Shown one piece after another: positions 30,120 to 38,730 of a DNA stretch of 47,858 nucleotides; positions within the stretch are counted from its first letter, which is position 1, and the number at the start of each line of letters is the position of its first letter. The notes beneath the pieces are model-generated. The model was given only the letters and a program-made list of their open reading frames with translations. It did no database searches and was not told where the DNA came from. This stretch comes from Peribacillus acanthi. GTDB lineage: Bacteria > Bacillota > Bacilli > Bacillales > DSM-1321. Made by a program: the position numbers and the translations under genes. The stretch lies in assembly GCF_003073175.1 (NCBI RefSeq), contig NZ_QBBX01000001.1, positions 69,827 through 117,684 on the forward strand, given 5' to 3'.

Positions 30120-31397
30120 ATGAATTTAACGATTTCAAAGCTTGAACATATGAAATTAAAAGAATTGTACGAGCTGGCTAAGGAATATAAGATTTCTTAC
30201 TACAGCAAATTAACAAAAAAAGAATTGATATTCTCCATCCTTAAATCACAAGCAGAACAAGATGGATTGCTTTTCATGGAAGGAGTACTTGAGATTATTC
30301 CTTCTGAAGGATTTGGTTTCTTAAGGCCAATCAATTACTCTCCTAGTTCGGAAGATATTTATATCTCTGCTTCACAGATTCGTCGATTTGATTTACGTAA
30401 TGGAGATAAAGTATCAGGTAAAGTACGTCCACCAAAAGAAAATGAGCGCTATTTCGGATTATTGCATGTGGAAGCCGTAAACGGAGATGACCCTGAATCT
30501 GCGAAAGAACGTGTCCATTTCCCAGGATTAACACCTTTATATCCAAACCGTCAAATCAAGCTGGAAACTACACAAAAAAACTTATCAACACGTATTATGG
30601 ATGTTATTGCACCAGTTGGTTTTGGACAGCGTGGATTAATTGTCGCTCCTCCAAAAGCTGGTAAAACGATGCTTCTTAAGGAAATTGCGAATGCAATCAC
30701 TACGAACCATCCAGAAGCGGAATTGATCGTTCTTTTAATTGATGAGCGTCCCGAAGAGGTAACGGACATTGAACGCTCTGTTGCTGGTGATGTTGTAAGC
30801 TCAACGTTTGATGAGGTTCCAGAGAATCATATTAAAGTCGCGGAATTAGTGTTGGAGCGTGCGATGCGCCTAGTGGAGCATAAACGTGACGTTATTATCT
30901 TGATGGATAGCATCACACGTTTAGCTCGTGCCTACAACTTGGTCATTCCTCCAAGCGGAAGAACTCTTTCTGGAGGTATCGACCCAGCTGCATTCCATCG
31001 ACCTAAGCGATTCTTCGGTGCGGCCCGTAATATTGAAGAAGGCGGAAGCTTGACGATTTTGGCAACAGCCTTAATCGATACAGGCTCAAGAATGGATGAT
31101 GTCATCTATGAAGAGTTCAAAGGAACAGGTAATATGGAGCTTCATTTAGATCGTCAGTTAGCAGAAAGAAGAATCTTCCCTGCAATTGATATTCGTCGTT
31201 CTGGAACACGTAAAGAAGAATTGTTAATTCAAAAAGATCATCTTGATAAGCTGTGGGCAATTCGTAAAACGATGTCAGACACTCCTGATTTCGCAGAACG
31301 TTTCTTGCGTAAACTTCGCCAGACGAAGAGCAATGAAGAATTCTTTGCCATGCTGGAAGAAGAAATGAAAGGCAATACCTCGAAGCGAGGGTCATAA
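30120..31397 (+). CDS. rho: Transcription termination factor Rho
   Basis: Hexameric RNA-dependent ATPase helicase releasing transcripts. 425 residues: N-terminal SAP-like helical part (residues 1-45, with [13 protein letters not shown]), cold-shock RNA-binding domain (about residues 48-120, GFGFLRP), then a RecA-like ATPase with Walker [12 protein letters not shown] (about residue 180), Walker [17 protein letters not shown] and the Q/R-loop region [12 protein letters not shown]. The start ATG has only GTGGTG as ribosome site, which is weak for such a gene. A long leader precedes it. Confidence 0.97.
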   Translation: MNLTISKLEHMKLKELYELAKEYKISYYSKLTKKELIFSILKSQAEQDGLLFMEGVLEIIPSEGFGFLRPINYSPSSEDIYISASQIRRFDLRNGDKVSGKVRPPKENERYFGLLHVEAVNGDDPESAKERVHFPGLTPLYPNRQIKLETTQKNLSTRIMDVIAPVGFGQRGLIVAPPKAGKTMLLKEIANAITTNHPEAELIVLLIDERPEEVTDIERSVAGDVVSSTFDEVPENHIKVAELVLERAMRLVEHKRDVIILMDSITRLARAYNLVIPPSGRTLSGGIDPAAFHRPKRFFGAARNIEEGGSLTILATALIDTGSRMDDVIYEEFKGTGNMELHLDRQLAERRIFPAIDIRRSGTRKEELLIQKDHLDKLWAIRKTMSDTPDFAERFLRKLRQTKSNEEFFAMLEEEMKGNTSKRGS

Positions 31398-31495
31398 TTG
31401 TTAATTATTTGAAATACATTTCCGTAAATAAGCTGTAATAAGGCATTTAATTCTATTGGGCAATAAAGGGAAAAGGTAGAGTATATCGTCCAGTT

Positions 31496-31546
31496 GGCCC
31501 CACCCCTCCCTACGGAAAGCAAGTGGCTGTAACGGAACACAACGGT
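31496..31546. repeat. Right-half remnant of the palindromic interspersed repeat
   Basis: GGCCCCACCCCTCCC-ACGGAAAGCAAGTGGCTGT-ACGGAACACAACGG aligns base for base with the right half of the element at 16342-16472 (its GGCTCCCACCC to GGAAATCAGCGG part) with scattered changes. The left half is missing or eroded beyond recognition. Lies between rho and rpmE. Confidence 0.7.
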
Positions 31547-31578
31547 CAATTTTTTGAGGAAAAACAGGATTTTCCTGT

Positions 31579-31607
31579 TTGCAAAATAGAATTGACCTTG
31601 CTATAAT
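31579..31607 (+). promoter_or_regulatory. rpmE promoter
   Basis: -35 TTGCAA (31579-31584), exactly 17-bp spacer, -10 TATAAT (31602-31607). Just upstream AAACAGGA/TCCTGTTT forms an 8-bp hairpin that may end rho transcripts, though no T-run follows. Confidence 0.75.
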
Positions 31608-31708
31608 CAAATAGTATGTTTTACAAAAATATGTGAAAAGCTAATATCACTTTATTAGTGCATATAACTCTGTTTCAGAATGATTCAGGGCGGAAGGAGA
31701 TGAAAAGA

Positions 31709-31909
31709 ATGAAAGCAGGAATTCATCCAAATTACAATAAGTTAGTTGTTAAATGTGCTTGTGGTAACGAATTTGAAACTGGCTCAGTAGCTAAAGAAAT
31801 GCGCGTTGAGACTTGTAACGAGTGTCACCCATTCTATACTGGACGTCAAAAATTCGCTGAAGCTGGCGGCCGTGTTGATCGTTTCAACAAAAAATACGGT
31901 ATTAAATAA
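31709..31909 (+). CDS. rpmE: Ribosomal protein bL31 (zinc-binding form)
   Basis: Large-subunit protein bridging to the small subunit. 66 residues beginning [11 protein letters not shown]. It has the zinc-type cysteines: CACG near residue 16 and CNECHPF near residue 36. The start at 31709 matches the known N-terminus, with GGAAGGAG nine bases before; upstream in-frame ATGs at 31658 and 31700 are not used. A zinc-free paralogue may exist elsewhere under Zur control. Confidence 0.97.
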   Translation: MKAGIHPNYNKLVVKCACGNEFETGSVAKEMRVETCNECHPFYTGRQKFAEAGGRVDRFNKKYGIK

Positions 31910-31921
31910 TTTTAAACTTCT

Positions 31922-31958
31922 AAAACAGGCAAGAACTAAACCACTTGCCTGTTTTTTT
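31922..31958 (+). terminator. Intrinsic terminator of rpmE
   Basis: 12-bp perfect stem AAAACAGGCAAG/CTTGCCTGTTTT with a 10-base loop and further T. Confidence 0.92.
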
Positions 31959-32116
31959 ACTCTTTTAAGGGGTATTTTTAGCATTTTCCGACGATTTTTA
32001 GTGGTAAATACAATCTTGTCTTGATTGTGTTGAACTTTTTAATATATATAAGCTGGTTTTGTCGTATGACGCTTCAGCTTTCCAATAGGGTACATAGGAA
32101 GGGAGAGGTCTCATTC

Positions 32117-32737
32117 ATGTATGTAATGAAACAATCAGGTTGGATGGAACTGATTTGTGGAAGCATGTTTTCAGGAAAATCCGAGGAATTAATTCGAAGA
32201 GTACGTAGAACACAATTTGCTAAACAGAAAACGATTGTGTTTAAGCCTGCAATCGATAATCGATATGCGGAAGAAGCGGTTGTATCACATAATGGAACCT
32301 CAGTTATGGCATTGTCTATTTCAAAATCCACAGATATATTTAAATTTATCTCAGAGGAAATTGATGTAATTGCCATTGATGAAGTCCAATTCTTTGACGA
32401 GGAAATTGTACAAGTTGCCCAACACCTAGCAGATACCGGATATCGAGTAATTTTGGCTGGACTTGACCAAGATTTTAGGGGAGAGCCTTTTGGACCGGTA
32501 CCCAAACTAATGTCTTTAGCTGAACTAGTTACGAAATTACAAGCTGTATGTGCTGTATGCGGATCACCTTCTAGTCGAACTCAAAGGTTAATCAATGGAA
32601 AACCAGCTTCTTACAACGAACCAATCATACTCGTGGGGGCTTCAGAAGCATATGAGCCTCGTTGCCGCCATCACCACGAAGTGCCTGGCAAAACAACTGA
32701 AACTGTGGAAACAAAAGTCGTTGAAGAAACAATATAG
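32117..32737 (+). CDS. tdk: Thymidine kinase
   Basis: ATP-dependent phosphorylation of thymidine in pyrimidine salvage; type II tetrameric enzyme. About 206 residues: P-loop [14 protein letters not shown] near residue 15, DEVQFFD (Walker B and catalytic Glu), lid segment [12 protein letters not shown], and a structural zinc site from CAVCG and CRHHH. The ATG at 32117 begins MYVMKQSGW as in B. subtilis and follows GGGAGAGG; the open frame extends 32 codons upstream but without a site. Confidence 0.96.
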   Translation: MYVMKQSGWMELICGSMFSGKSEELIRRVRRTQFAKQKTIVFKPAIDNRYAEEAVVSHNGTSVMALSISKSTDIFKFISEEIDVIAIDEVQFFDEEIVQVAQHLADTGYRVILAGLDQDFRGEPFGPVPKLMSLAELVTKLQAVCAVCGSPSSRTQRLINGKPASYNEPIILVGASEAYEPRCRHHHEVPGKTTETVETKVVEETI

Positions 32738-32743
32738 ATTGAA

Positions 32744-32770
32744 AAGACCCTAATGTATAGGGTTTTTTTT
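32744..32770 (+). terminator. Intrinsic terminator of tdk
   Basis: Short stem ACCCTA/TAGGGT with a 5-base loop and eight T. Confidence 0.8.
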
Positions 32771-32883
32771 ATTAGTATTGTAAAATTCTCAATATGTTAT
32801 CTCCGTTTAATGCTCCAATATACATTTTCATCATCAATTCTGCACTTAAACTCAATATTCTTAGAAGGGCCATGTACCTTTTA

Positions 32884-32992
32884 TCGAAACTGAAGGATTT
32901 AAAATTGAAACGGGAAAAATATATTCGAAACCAAGAAAAATAAAATCGAAACGGCCAAAAATAAAATCGAAAATCCACAAATATCGATTTTT
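32884..32992. repeat. Array of ATCGAAAC repeats (5-6 units)
   Basis: Cores TCGAAAC (32884), TTGAAAC (32905), TCGAAAC (32925), TCGAAAC (32946), TCGAAAA (32967) and TCGATTT (32984). Spacing is 21, 20, 21, 21 and 17 bp, with spacers rich in AAAAATAAA. Lies between the tdk terminator and the lipoprotein gene; no gene is seen in the rest of that 445-base gap. Confidence 0.75.
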
Positions 32993-33182
32993 CGACAAAT
33001 TAACCAAAGGGCCGCGCATGGTTTAGAGTATATATGCTTCGATATCGAGCTCCTCTTGAGGTCCGCTTACTTATGGTGTTCCTTTTTAGCTTTTCAGGGT
33101 ACCATTAAAAAAATCTTTTGGCTAAAATTGCATTGTAGACCATCTTTAAAAGTGGAAAAGCTACTAACAGGAGGTGCGTGAC

Positions 33183-33656
33183 ATGCACAAATTGTTAGCT
33201 GTATCACTAATGTCAGTAGTTTTCCTTTCAGCTTGTGGCGTCAATAATAATGCCCATGAGAATAAATTTCAGGATGAAAACGGAACACGATTAATTACCA
33301 ACAAGCCAAACGCGTACGAAGATGGTGGAATCCGTTATTCTCCAGAAAGAAGTTATGATCCTAACCTTAATCCATATGCGCAAAACAATCCTTATCCTCT
33401 TAGTGCAGGAGAATATAATGCGGCACAAAATTCAGATGTAAATACTGCCAGATTAGTTGTATTGGAAAAAACAACATTTGTACCAGGACCAATCACTTTA
33501 AATGGGAACGACTTATGGGTGACAGCATATAGCAAAGGGATTTTTGAATCCGTTGAGGAAAAAAGAAATCAAGAGGCTTGGCTGCATAGCACTTTAGCCA
33601 AAGCACTGCCTGAATATAACATTGAAGTGAAGGTTGAAGAACAACGAAATAAATAA
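33183..33656 (+). CDS. Putative lipoprotein of unknown function
   Basis: 157 residues. An N-terminal signal peptide with lipobox LSAC (Cys about residue 18) predicts a membrane-anchored, outward-facing lipoprotein. The middle is Asn/Pro/Tyr-rich (LNPYAQNNPYPL), and the C-terminal 70 residues look like a small alpha/beta domain (ARLVVLEKTTF to YNIEVKVEEQ). AGGAGGTG lies six bases before the ATG at 33183; the GTG at 33174 is inside that site. It recalls sporulation lipoproteins of the YhcN/YlaJ kind in general make-up, but this is not established. Not part of the B. subtilis order as I remember it. Confidence 0.8.
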   Translation: MHKLLAVSLMSVVFLSACGVNNNAHENKFQDENGTRLITNKPNAYEDGGIRYSPERSYDPNLNPYAQNNPYPLSAGEYNAAQNSDVNTARLVVLEKTTFVPGPITLNGNDLWVTAYSKGIFESVEEKRNQEAWLHSTLAKALPEYNIEVKVEEQRNK

Positions 33657-33661
33657 GCTAC

Positions 33662-33693
33662 AAATCCCTTGTCAATTGATGGCAGGGGATTTT
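33662..33693 (+). terminator. Terminator after the lipoprotein gene
   Basis: AATCCC-t-TGTCA / TGGCA-g-GGGATT with an ATTGA loop, then TTT. Confidence 0.75.
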
Positions 33694-33707
33694 ACATACA
33701 TGGAATT

Positions 33708-33737
33708 TTGACGTTAACAATTTAAGTGTACTATAAT
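33708..33737 (+). promoter_or_regulatory. prfA promoter
   Basis: -35 TTGACG (33708-33713), 18-bp spacer, -10 TATAAT (33732-33737); about 30 bases before the prfA start. Confidence 0.75.
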
Positions 33738-33773
33738 AGTGAGAGGTATGTATAAAATTCGAGGTGAAACATT

Positions 33774-34844
33774 GTGATAGATCGTTTGCAAGCGGTTGAA
33801 GATCGTTACGAAAGATTAAATGAGCTTTTAAGTGATCCAGAAATCGTTAATGACCCAAAGAAGTTAAGAGAATATTCAAAGGAACAATCTACTATTCAAG
33901 AAACGGTTCATGTGTATCGTGAATATAAAGAATTCCGTGAGCAATTACAAGAAGCAAAATCTATGCTAGAAGAAAAGCTGGATGCAGAAATGCGTGAAAT
34001 GGTGAAACAAGAAATCAGCGAGCTTGAAGATTCGATGGAAGAGCTTGAAGCTAAGCTGAAAGTATTATTATTGCCAAAAGACCCGAACGATGACAAAAAC
34101 GTTATTATGGAGATTCGCGGAGCTGCAGGTGGAGACGAGGCTGCTTTGTTCGCAGGCAGTTTGTATCGCATGTACAGCCGTTATGCTGAGGTTCAAGGCT
34201 GGAAAACTGAAGTTATTGAATCCAATGCGACAGGATTAGGTGGTTACAAGGAAATCATCTTTATGATTAATGGTCAAGGTGCTTATTCCAAGCTGAAATT
34301 TGAAAACGGTGCACACCGAGTTCAACGTGTTCCTGAAACAGAGTCAGGTGGTCGTATCCACACATCTACTGCTACTGTTGTTGTATTGCCGGAAGCGGAA
34401 GAAGTGGAAGTTGAAATCCATGACAAAGATATTCGTTTTGATGCGTTTGCTTCATCTGGAGCAGGTGGTCAAAGTGTTAACACGACGATGTCAGCTGTTC
34501 GTTTAACGCACATTCCAACTGGAATCGTCGTTTCGTGTCAGGATGAAAAATCCCAACATAAGAACAAAGACAAAGCCATGAAAGTTTTACGTGCTCGTGT
34601 CTATGACAAGTTCCAACAAGAAGCCCAAGCTGAGTATGATCAAAATCGTAAGTCTGCGGTCGGAACAGGAGATCGTTCAGAGCGTATTCGTACGTATAAC
34701 TTCCCTCAAAACCGTGTAACGGACCACCGAATCGGTTTAACGATTCAAAAGCTTGATCAAGTTATGGAAGGTAAGTTAGACGAAGTGATTGATGCGCTTG
34801 TATTAGTTGATCAATCCGATAAGCTGCAAAACGCAGGTGAGTAA
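33774..34844 (+). CDS. prfA: Peptide chain release factor 1
   Basis: Recognises UAA and UAG stop codons and triggers peptide release. 356 residues: N-terminal coiled coil (residues 1-100), anticodon-like tripeptide region near [11 protein letters not shown], and the catalytic GGQ loop [10 protein letters not shown] (about residue 233), whose Gln is methylated by PrmC. Starts at GTG 33774 with GAGGTG eight bases before. prmC follows after one base, pairing the factor with its modifying enzyme. Confidence 0.98.
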   Translation: MIDRLQAVEDRYERLNELLSDPEIVNDPKKLREYSKEQSTIQETVHVYREYKEFREQLQEAKSMLEEKLDAEMREMVKQEISELEDSMEELEAKLKVLLLPKDPNDDKNVIMEIRGAAGGDEAALFAGSLYRMYSRYAEVQGWKTEVIESNATGLGGYKEIIFMINGQGAYSKLKFENGAHRVQRVPETESGGRIHTSTATVVVLPEAEEVEVEIHDKDIRFDAFASSGAGGQSVNTTMSAVRLTHIPTGIVVSCQDEKSQHKNKDKAMKVLRARVYDKFQQEAQAEYDQNRKSAVGTGDRSERIRTYNFPQNRVTDHRIGLTIQKLDQVMEGKLDEVIDALVLVDQSDKLQNAGE

Positions 34845-34845
34845 T

Positions 34846-35709
34846 ATGACCAAGAAGATATATGAAGCCCTCAATTGGGCTTCTTCTTTATTAAAAGAAC
34901 AAAATCGTGATGAAAATGCTGGTGAATTGTTATTAAGACACATCTTAAACATGGAGCGCTCGCGTCTTTTCGCTAGCATGCAAGATTTATTACCCGAGGA
35001 AGCGTGGCTGAAATTTGAACAAGCTGTCCATGAGCATGTGAAAGGGAAGCCGGTTCAGTATATCATCGGGCATGAAGAATTTTACGGGCGTCGTTTTGAG
35101 GTCAATGAAGAAGTATTAATCCCTAGACCAGAAACAGAAGAGTTGGTCTATCATACTTTAAAGAAAATCAACTCCATATGGGGAACAAAGCCAGACCTTA
35201 CATTGCTTGATGTAGGGACTGGTAGTGGGGCAATTGGGATCACAATGAAATTGGAGAACCCGAAACTTGCAGTAACCGTTAGTGACATTGCGGCTCCTTC
35301 CTTAGAAGTTGCTAAAAACAATGCCAATTATTTAGGCGCGGAAGTGTCATTTATAGAAGGAGATCTGCTTCTTCCTTTTATAAATGAAAGAAAAAGGTTT
35401 GATGTCATCCTTTCCAATCCACCATACATTCCTCTTGGTGATATGAAAGAGATGTCGGTGGTCGTAACAGAGCATGAACCCCATCGCGCACTGTTTGCTG
35501 GAGATGATGGCCTAGTATTATATAGAAGGTTAATGGAACAATTACCTAGTGTCATTAATAATCCAGGGATAATCGGGTTTGAAGTGGGTTTCAGACAAGG
35601 TGAAGTGGTAAAGTCCATGCTACAGAAAGCCTTCCCTGCAGCTATAGTATCCGTTGAATTCGACATTAACGGAAAAGACCGGATGGTTTTTGCGGAGATT
35701 ACAGGTTGA
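34846..35709 (+). CDS. prmC: Release-factor glutamine methyltransferase
   Basis: Methylates the GGQ glutamine of release factors using S-adenosylmethionine. About 287 residues: N-terminal helical bundle (residues 1-75), then a Rossmann methyltransferase with [13 protein letters not shown] (SAM binding) and catalytic NPPY in LSNPPYIP. The ATG at 34846 comes one base after the prfA stop, with AGGTGAG inside prfA as ribosome site; a start at 34807 would overlap prfA and is not preferred. Confidence 0.96.
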   Translation: MTKKIYEALNWASSLLKEQNRDENAGELLLRHILNMERSRLFASMQDLLPEEAWLKFEQAVHEHVKGKPVQYIIGHEEFYGRRFEVNEEVLIPRPETEELVYHTLKKINSIWGTKPDLTLLDVGTGSGAIGITMKLENPKLAVTVSDIAAPSLEVAKNNANYLGAEVSFIEGDLLLPFINERKRFDVILSNPPYIPLGDMKEMSVVVTEHEPHRALFAGDDGLVLYRRLMEQLPSVINNPGIIGFEVGFRQGEVVKSMLQKAFPAAIVSVEFDINGKDRMVFAEITG

Positions 35710-35711
35710 TA

Positions 35712-35747
35712 TGAGAAATGGGGATAAAGCCTATTTCTCTTTTTTTT
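35712..35747 (+). terminator. Intrinsic terminator of prmC
   Basis: GAGAAATGGG / CCTATTTCTC with one G-T pair, then TTTTTTTT. Confidence 0.85.
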
Positions 35748-35831
35748 GAAAAAATATAGAAGTAATAGAATGCTAGATTTTGATAAATGTTATGATCCCA
35801 TTTCCCTTATAAAATTTTTTCTAATTTACTA

Positions 35832-35860
35832 GTTTAAGATAAGAGAATTTTGACTAGACT
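35832..35860 (+). promoter_or_regulatory. Candidate SigF promoter of spoIIR
   Basis: GTTTA (35832-35836), 15-bp spacer, GACTAGACT (35852-35860). The -35 and spacing fit the SigF pattern GYWTA-N15-GGNRANANT, with two departures in the -10. B. subtilis spoIIR is SigF-dependent. Confidence 0.5.
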
Positions 35861-35881
35861 TAGTGCTGTAAGGGAGGAGAA

Positions 35882-36700
35882 ATGAACATGAAAATTAATA
35901 AAAAGTACCTTTCAGCATTTTATCTAGTTCTATTGACGATGGGAACTATATTAAGTTTATATATGCCAAAAGAAGAACGTGCAAACGCGATGGAAGAAAC
36001 GGTGGTCATTCCAAAAGAAGCTATTCGTTTACGTATTCTAGCTAACAGTGATAACCATGAAGATCAAGAAGTAAAAAGAGCGATTCGTGATGCTGTGAAT
36101 GCAGACATTACAGAATGGGTGAAGGATTTAACAAGCTTAGAGGACGCTAGAACAGTAATCCAGAATCACCTGCCTGAAGTGGAAAAACGTGCGATGGAAA
36201 AACTACAGGAATATGAATTAAACCAAAGTGTAAAAGTTTCATTTGGAAAAGCGAACTTTCCAACCAAGTTATATGGACAATACTTATATCCTGCCGGAGA
36301 ATATGAAGCAATTGTAATTACTCTAGGAGAAGGAAAAGGAGCCAACTGGTGGTGCGTACTATTTCCTCCGCTTTGCTTCTTGGATTTCTCAAGCGGAACG
36401 GCTGTAACACAAGGTTCATTTGAAGATGATGAGACAGCGGTAATCGAAAATGTGGATAAGGCTGTGGATACTTCTGAAATTGAAGAGGCTACTCCCGTTA
36501 CAAATGGACAAGAGGATACTTTTGAAATAGAAGCGAATACACCTGTTGCAAATGATGGAGTAGATTATGAGCCTGAAGTAATGGAAGAAAATCAAAATGC
36601 TGAAAGCCAAAACACAGATAGTAAGGTTTTTGTACAAGAAAGCTCACAGCCAATGGAGAGAAAATTCTTCCTAATCGAGCTATTTAAAGACATTTTTTAA
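35882..36700 (+). CDS. spoIIR: Stage II sporulation protein R
   Basis: Forespore-made secreted signal that triggers SpoIIGA to process pro-SigE in the mother cell. 272 residues: N-terminal signal/membrane segment (about residues 10-28), then the SpoIIR domain with IRLRILANSDNHEDQEVKRAIRD split over its first helices and ANWWCVLFPPLCFLDF near residue 158. Beyond about residue 165 there is an acidic, low-complexity tail (repeated EIEEATPV / FEIEANTPV) of some 100 residues, longer than the B. subtilis protein (about 224). GGGAGGAG precedes; ATGs at 35882 and 35888 are both possible. Confidence 0.93.
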   Translation: MNMKINKKYLSAFYLVLLTMGTILSLYMPKEERANAMEETVVIPKEAIRLRILANSDNHEDQEVKRAIRDAVNADITEWVKDLTSLEDARTVIQNHLPEVEKRAMEKLQEYELNQSVKVSFGKANFPTKLYGQYLYPAGEYEAIVITLGEGKGANWWCVLFPPLCFLDFSSGTAVTQGSFEDDETAVIENVDKAVDTSEIEEATPVTNGQEDTFEIEANTPVANDGVDYEPEVMEENQNAESQNTDSKVFVQESSQPMERKFFLIELFKDIF

Positions 36701-36886
36701 TAAACCGACTGAGGTCTGGACCTACATCAGTGAAAAAGGATAAAAGGGGAGCTGATTCCTCATATCTTTCTAAAACACTGAGTAAGGAAAGACCTCATCT
36801 TTATTTCTCTATTTTTTTGTTCTATTACATTCTATTGAGTTCATAGATTAGTTAATAGAAGAGAAGAATAGGGAGGAGAATAAAGT

Positions 36887-37327
36887 ATGATGGTAATGAG
36901 GAAGGCTGAAAGTAGTGATAGAGAGGCTTTGATAGACTTTATACAGGAAGCAGGATTGTCTACAGATGCTATCCACAATTTATCCACAGATTATTTTTTA
37001 CTGGAAGATGTGGAGAAAAAAATCATTGCGACCATTGGGATTGAACGTTTTGAGGATAAAGGATTGTTACGATCTTTTGTTTTTTCCACAGGCTTTTCAC
37101 CGGAAAAAATTCCAGCCTTTCTTCAACAAACGTTATTAATTGCCCAGCAAAATGGATTAACCCATCTATTTTTAGCGACTCATAACGCTAATAGTAAAGG
37201 TTTGTTTCAAGCAATTGGATTTGAAGGGTTGGAAAAAAGTAACCTTCCAGAGGAAATTCTTATATCCACACCTGTTACGAGCCTTCACGACAATGAAAAC
37301 GTCTTTTTTATGGGGATAACACTATAA
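36887..37327 (+). CDS. ywlB: GNAT-type acetyltransferase domain protein YwlB
   Basis: 146 residues with a GNAT-like layout: an N-terminal strand MRKAESSDREALIDFIQEAG, central EKKIIATIGIERFEDKGLLRSFV, and a shortened acetyl-CoA region ending in LFQAIGFEGLEK. Substrate unknown. GGGAGGAG lies eight bases before the first ATG. Position before tsaC matches B. subtilis ywlB. The coding DNA carries several DnaA-box matches, which may constrain its sequence. Confidence 0.82.
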   Translation: MMVMRKAESSDREALIDFIQEAGLSTDAIHNLSTDYFLLEDVEKKIIATIGIERFEDKGLLRSFVFSTGFSPEKIPAFLQQTLLIAQQNGLTHLFLATHNANSKGLFQAIGFEGLEKSNLPEEILISTPVTSLHDNENVFFMGITL

Positions 37328-37743
37328 AGGTGTTATATATCCACAAAGTTATCCACCATTTCTACATTGTTATCCACATTTTGTGGATAACATCTTTTTT
37401 ATTGTCAAGCATTACTTTATGCTTTCCTCCAAAAATAGGTATGATAAAATAGGAAAGGTTAATAAATCAATATAATTCGGTATTCGAAAAAGTATAGACG
37501 AGTGAAAGATAGAAGGTGCGGAAGAAGTGGAAACAAAATTATGGATAGTGGATAACTATGTGGATAAAAATGAAAAATATCCACAAATTACACAAGCAGC
37601 TCAGCTTTTAAAAGAGGGAGAAGTAGTGGCTTTTCCAACAGAAACGGTTTATGGCCTAGGAGCAGACGCAACTTGTGATAGAGCGGTAGAGAAAATCTTC
37701 AAGGCAAAAGGGCGTCCTAGTGATAATCCACTGATTGTCCACA
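36969..37743. promoter_or_regulatory. DnaA-box cluster spanning ywlB to tsaC
   Basis: Consensus TTATCCACA. Exact matches: 36980-36988 (+), 37370-37378 (+), 37382-37390 (-), 37559-37567 (-). One-mismatch sites: 36969 (CTATCCACA), 37009 (-), 37082 (TTTTCCACA), 37262, 37337 and 37577 (ATATCCACA), 37349 (TTATCCACC), 37547 (-) and 37735 (TTGTCCACA). That is 13 sites in 775 bp. Known for B. subtilis, from memory: a DnaA-box cluster at ywlC is one of several that titrate DnaA and limit replication initiation. This suggests the region lies near oriC. Confidence 0.85.
37369..37398 (+). terminator. Terminator of ywlB built from two DnaA boxes
   Basis: GTTATCCACA / TGTGGATAAC, 10-bp perfect stem with TTT loop, then CATCTTTTTT. 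Each arm contains a perfect DnaA box, so one sequence serves both roles. Confidence 0.85.
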
Positions 37744-38567
37744 TTGCGGAAAGAGAACAACTCCAAGCGTTAGTTGGACAAATTAGCCAGAAAGCTGAAG
37801 TATTAATGGATCGATTTTGGCCAGGTCCATTGACACTAATTTTCAAGAAAAAAGAAGGTCTTTCGAAGCTTGTAACAGCAGGGCTAGATACTGTGGCGGT
37901 CCGTATGCCAGATCACCCGGTTGCTCATTCGTTAATAAAGGAAAGCGGTCTTCCGATTGCAGCTCCAAGCGCCAATACATCAGGGAAGCCGAGTCCTACT
38001 TTGGCTGACCATGTAAAAAGGGATTTATACGGAAAAATAGCCGGAATTGTGGATGGCGGAGAAACAGGAGTAGGGTTGGAGTCCACAGTGGTGGATTGTA
38101 CAGAGTCCATTCCTGTCATTTTAAGACCAGGTGGCATAACAAAGGAACAATTAGAAGAAACAATCGGAGAAGTAAAAATTGATGCCGCTCTTCAAAATGA
38201 AAAAGAAGCACCTAAATCTCCTGGCATGAAATATACACATTATGCTCCGGCGGCATCGTTAACTTTAGTAAAAGGTCATCCTTCTTTCATCCAAGAACAA
38301 ATCAATCAGTCGAAGGAAAAAGGGTTACAGGTAGGTGTTTTAACAACAGAAGAAAATCAGTCCTTCTATCAGGCGGACCATATTGAAACGGTCGGAACCG
38401 CGGCTCATTTAGAAACAGTGGCCGCTAAACTTTACGAAGCTTTACGGAACTTCGATGATCAAAATGTAGATGTCATTTTTGGCGAAGTTTTTCCTGAAGT
38501 AGGAATCGGACAAGCAATCATGAATCGTCTGATGAAAGCTGCAGGACACAGGATTATAGAGGAATAG
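37527..38567 (+). CDS. tsaC: L-threonylcarbamoyladenylate synthase (Sua5/YwlC type)
   Basis: Makes threonylcarbamoyl-AMP from threonine, bicarbonate and ATP, the first step of t6A37 modification of ANN-decoding tRNAs. 346 residues, the long form: YrdC domain (residues 1-210) with FPTETVYGLGADAT, KGRPSDNPLIVHI, VRMPDHPVA and SANTSGKPSPT, then a linker SPGMKYTHYAP and the C-terminal Sua5 domain. GTG start at 37527 with AAGGTG nine bases before. The first 60 bases carry three DnaA-box matches, including an exact one. Confidence 0.95.
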   Translation: METKLWIVDNYVDKNEKYPQITQAAQLLKEGEVVAFPTETVYGLGADATCDRAVEKIFKAKGRPSDNPLIVHIAEREQLQALVGQISQKAEVLMDRFWPGPLTLIFKKKEGLSKLVTAGLDTVAVRMPDHPVAHSLIKESGLPIAAPSANTSGKPSPTLADHVKRDLYGKIAGIVDGGETGVGLESTVVDCTESIPVILRPGGITKEQLEETIGEVKIDAALQNEKEAPKSPGMKYTHYAPAASLTLVKGHPSFIQEQINQSKEKGLQVGVLTTEENQSFYQADHIETVGTAAHLETVAAKLYEALRNFDDQNVDVIFGEVFPEVGIGQAIMNRLMKAAGHRIIEE

Positions 38568-38600
38568 GTACTATATGTTTGAAATGGTAGATAAAACGAT

Positions 38601-38646
38601 AAAACACATGGCGGAGTAATACGGAACGTCATGTGTTATTTTTTTG
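38601..38646 (+). terminator. Intrinsic terminator of tsaC
   Basis: AACACATG / CATGTGTT 8-bp stem with a 19-base loop, then A and seven T. Confidence 0.8.
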
Positions 38647-38682
38647 AGTTGTAATCTCATAACCAATTTTATTCTATTTTCT

Positions 38683-38719
38683 CTTGGACGAACATAAGTT
38701 AATCGTAGGCACGTCCAAG
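38683..38719 (+). promoter_or_regulatory. Inverted repeat overlapping the mntP ribosome site
   Basis: CTTGGACG (38683-38690) and CGTCCAAG (38712-38719) form a perfect 8-bp stem with a 21-base loop. The 3' arm runs into the AAGGGGG ribosome site of mntP, so folding could limit translation. It is not a recognisable yybP-ykoY manganese riboswitch, which is larger with conserved internal loops. Confidence 0.5.
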
Positions 38720-38730
38720 GGGGTAGAACG

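Noticed and set aside
38568-38730. yybP-ykoY manganese riboswitch upstream of mntP
   Set aside because: After the tsaC terminator only about 85 bases remain, and the conserved internal loops of that riboswitch are not visible.
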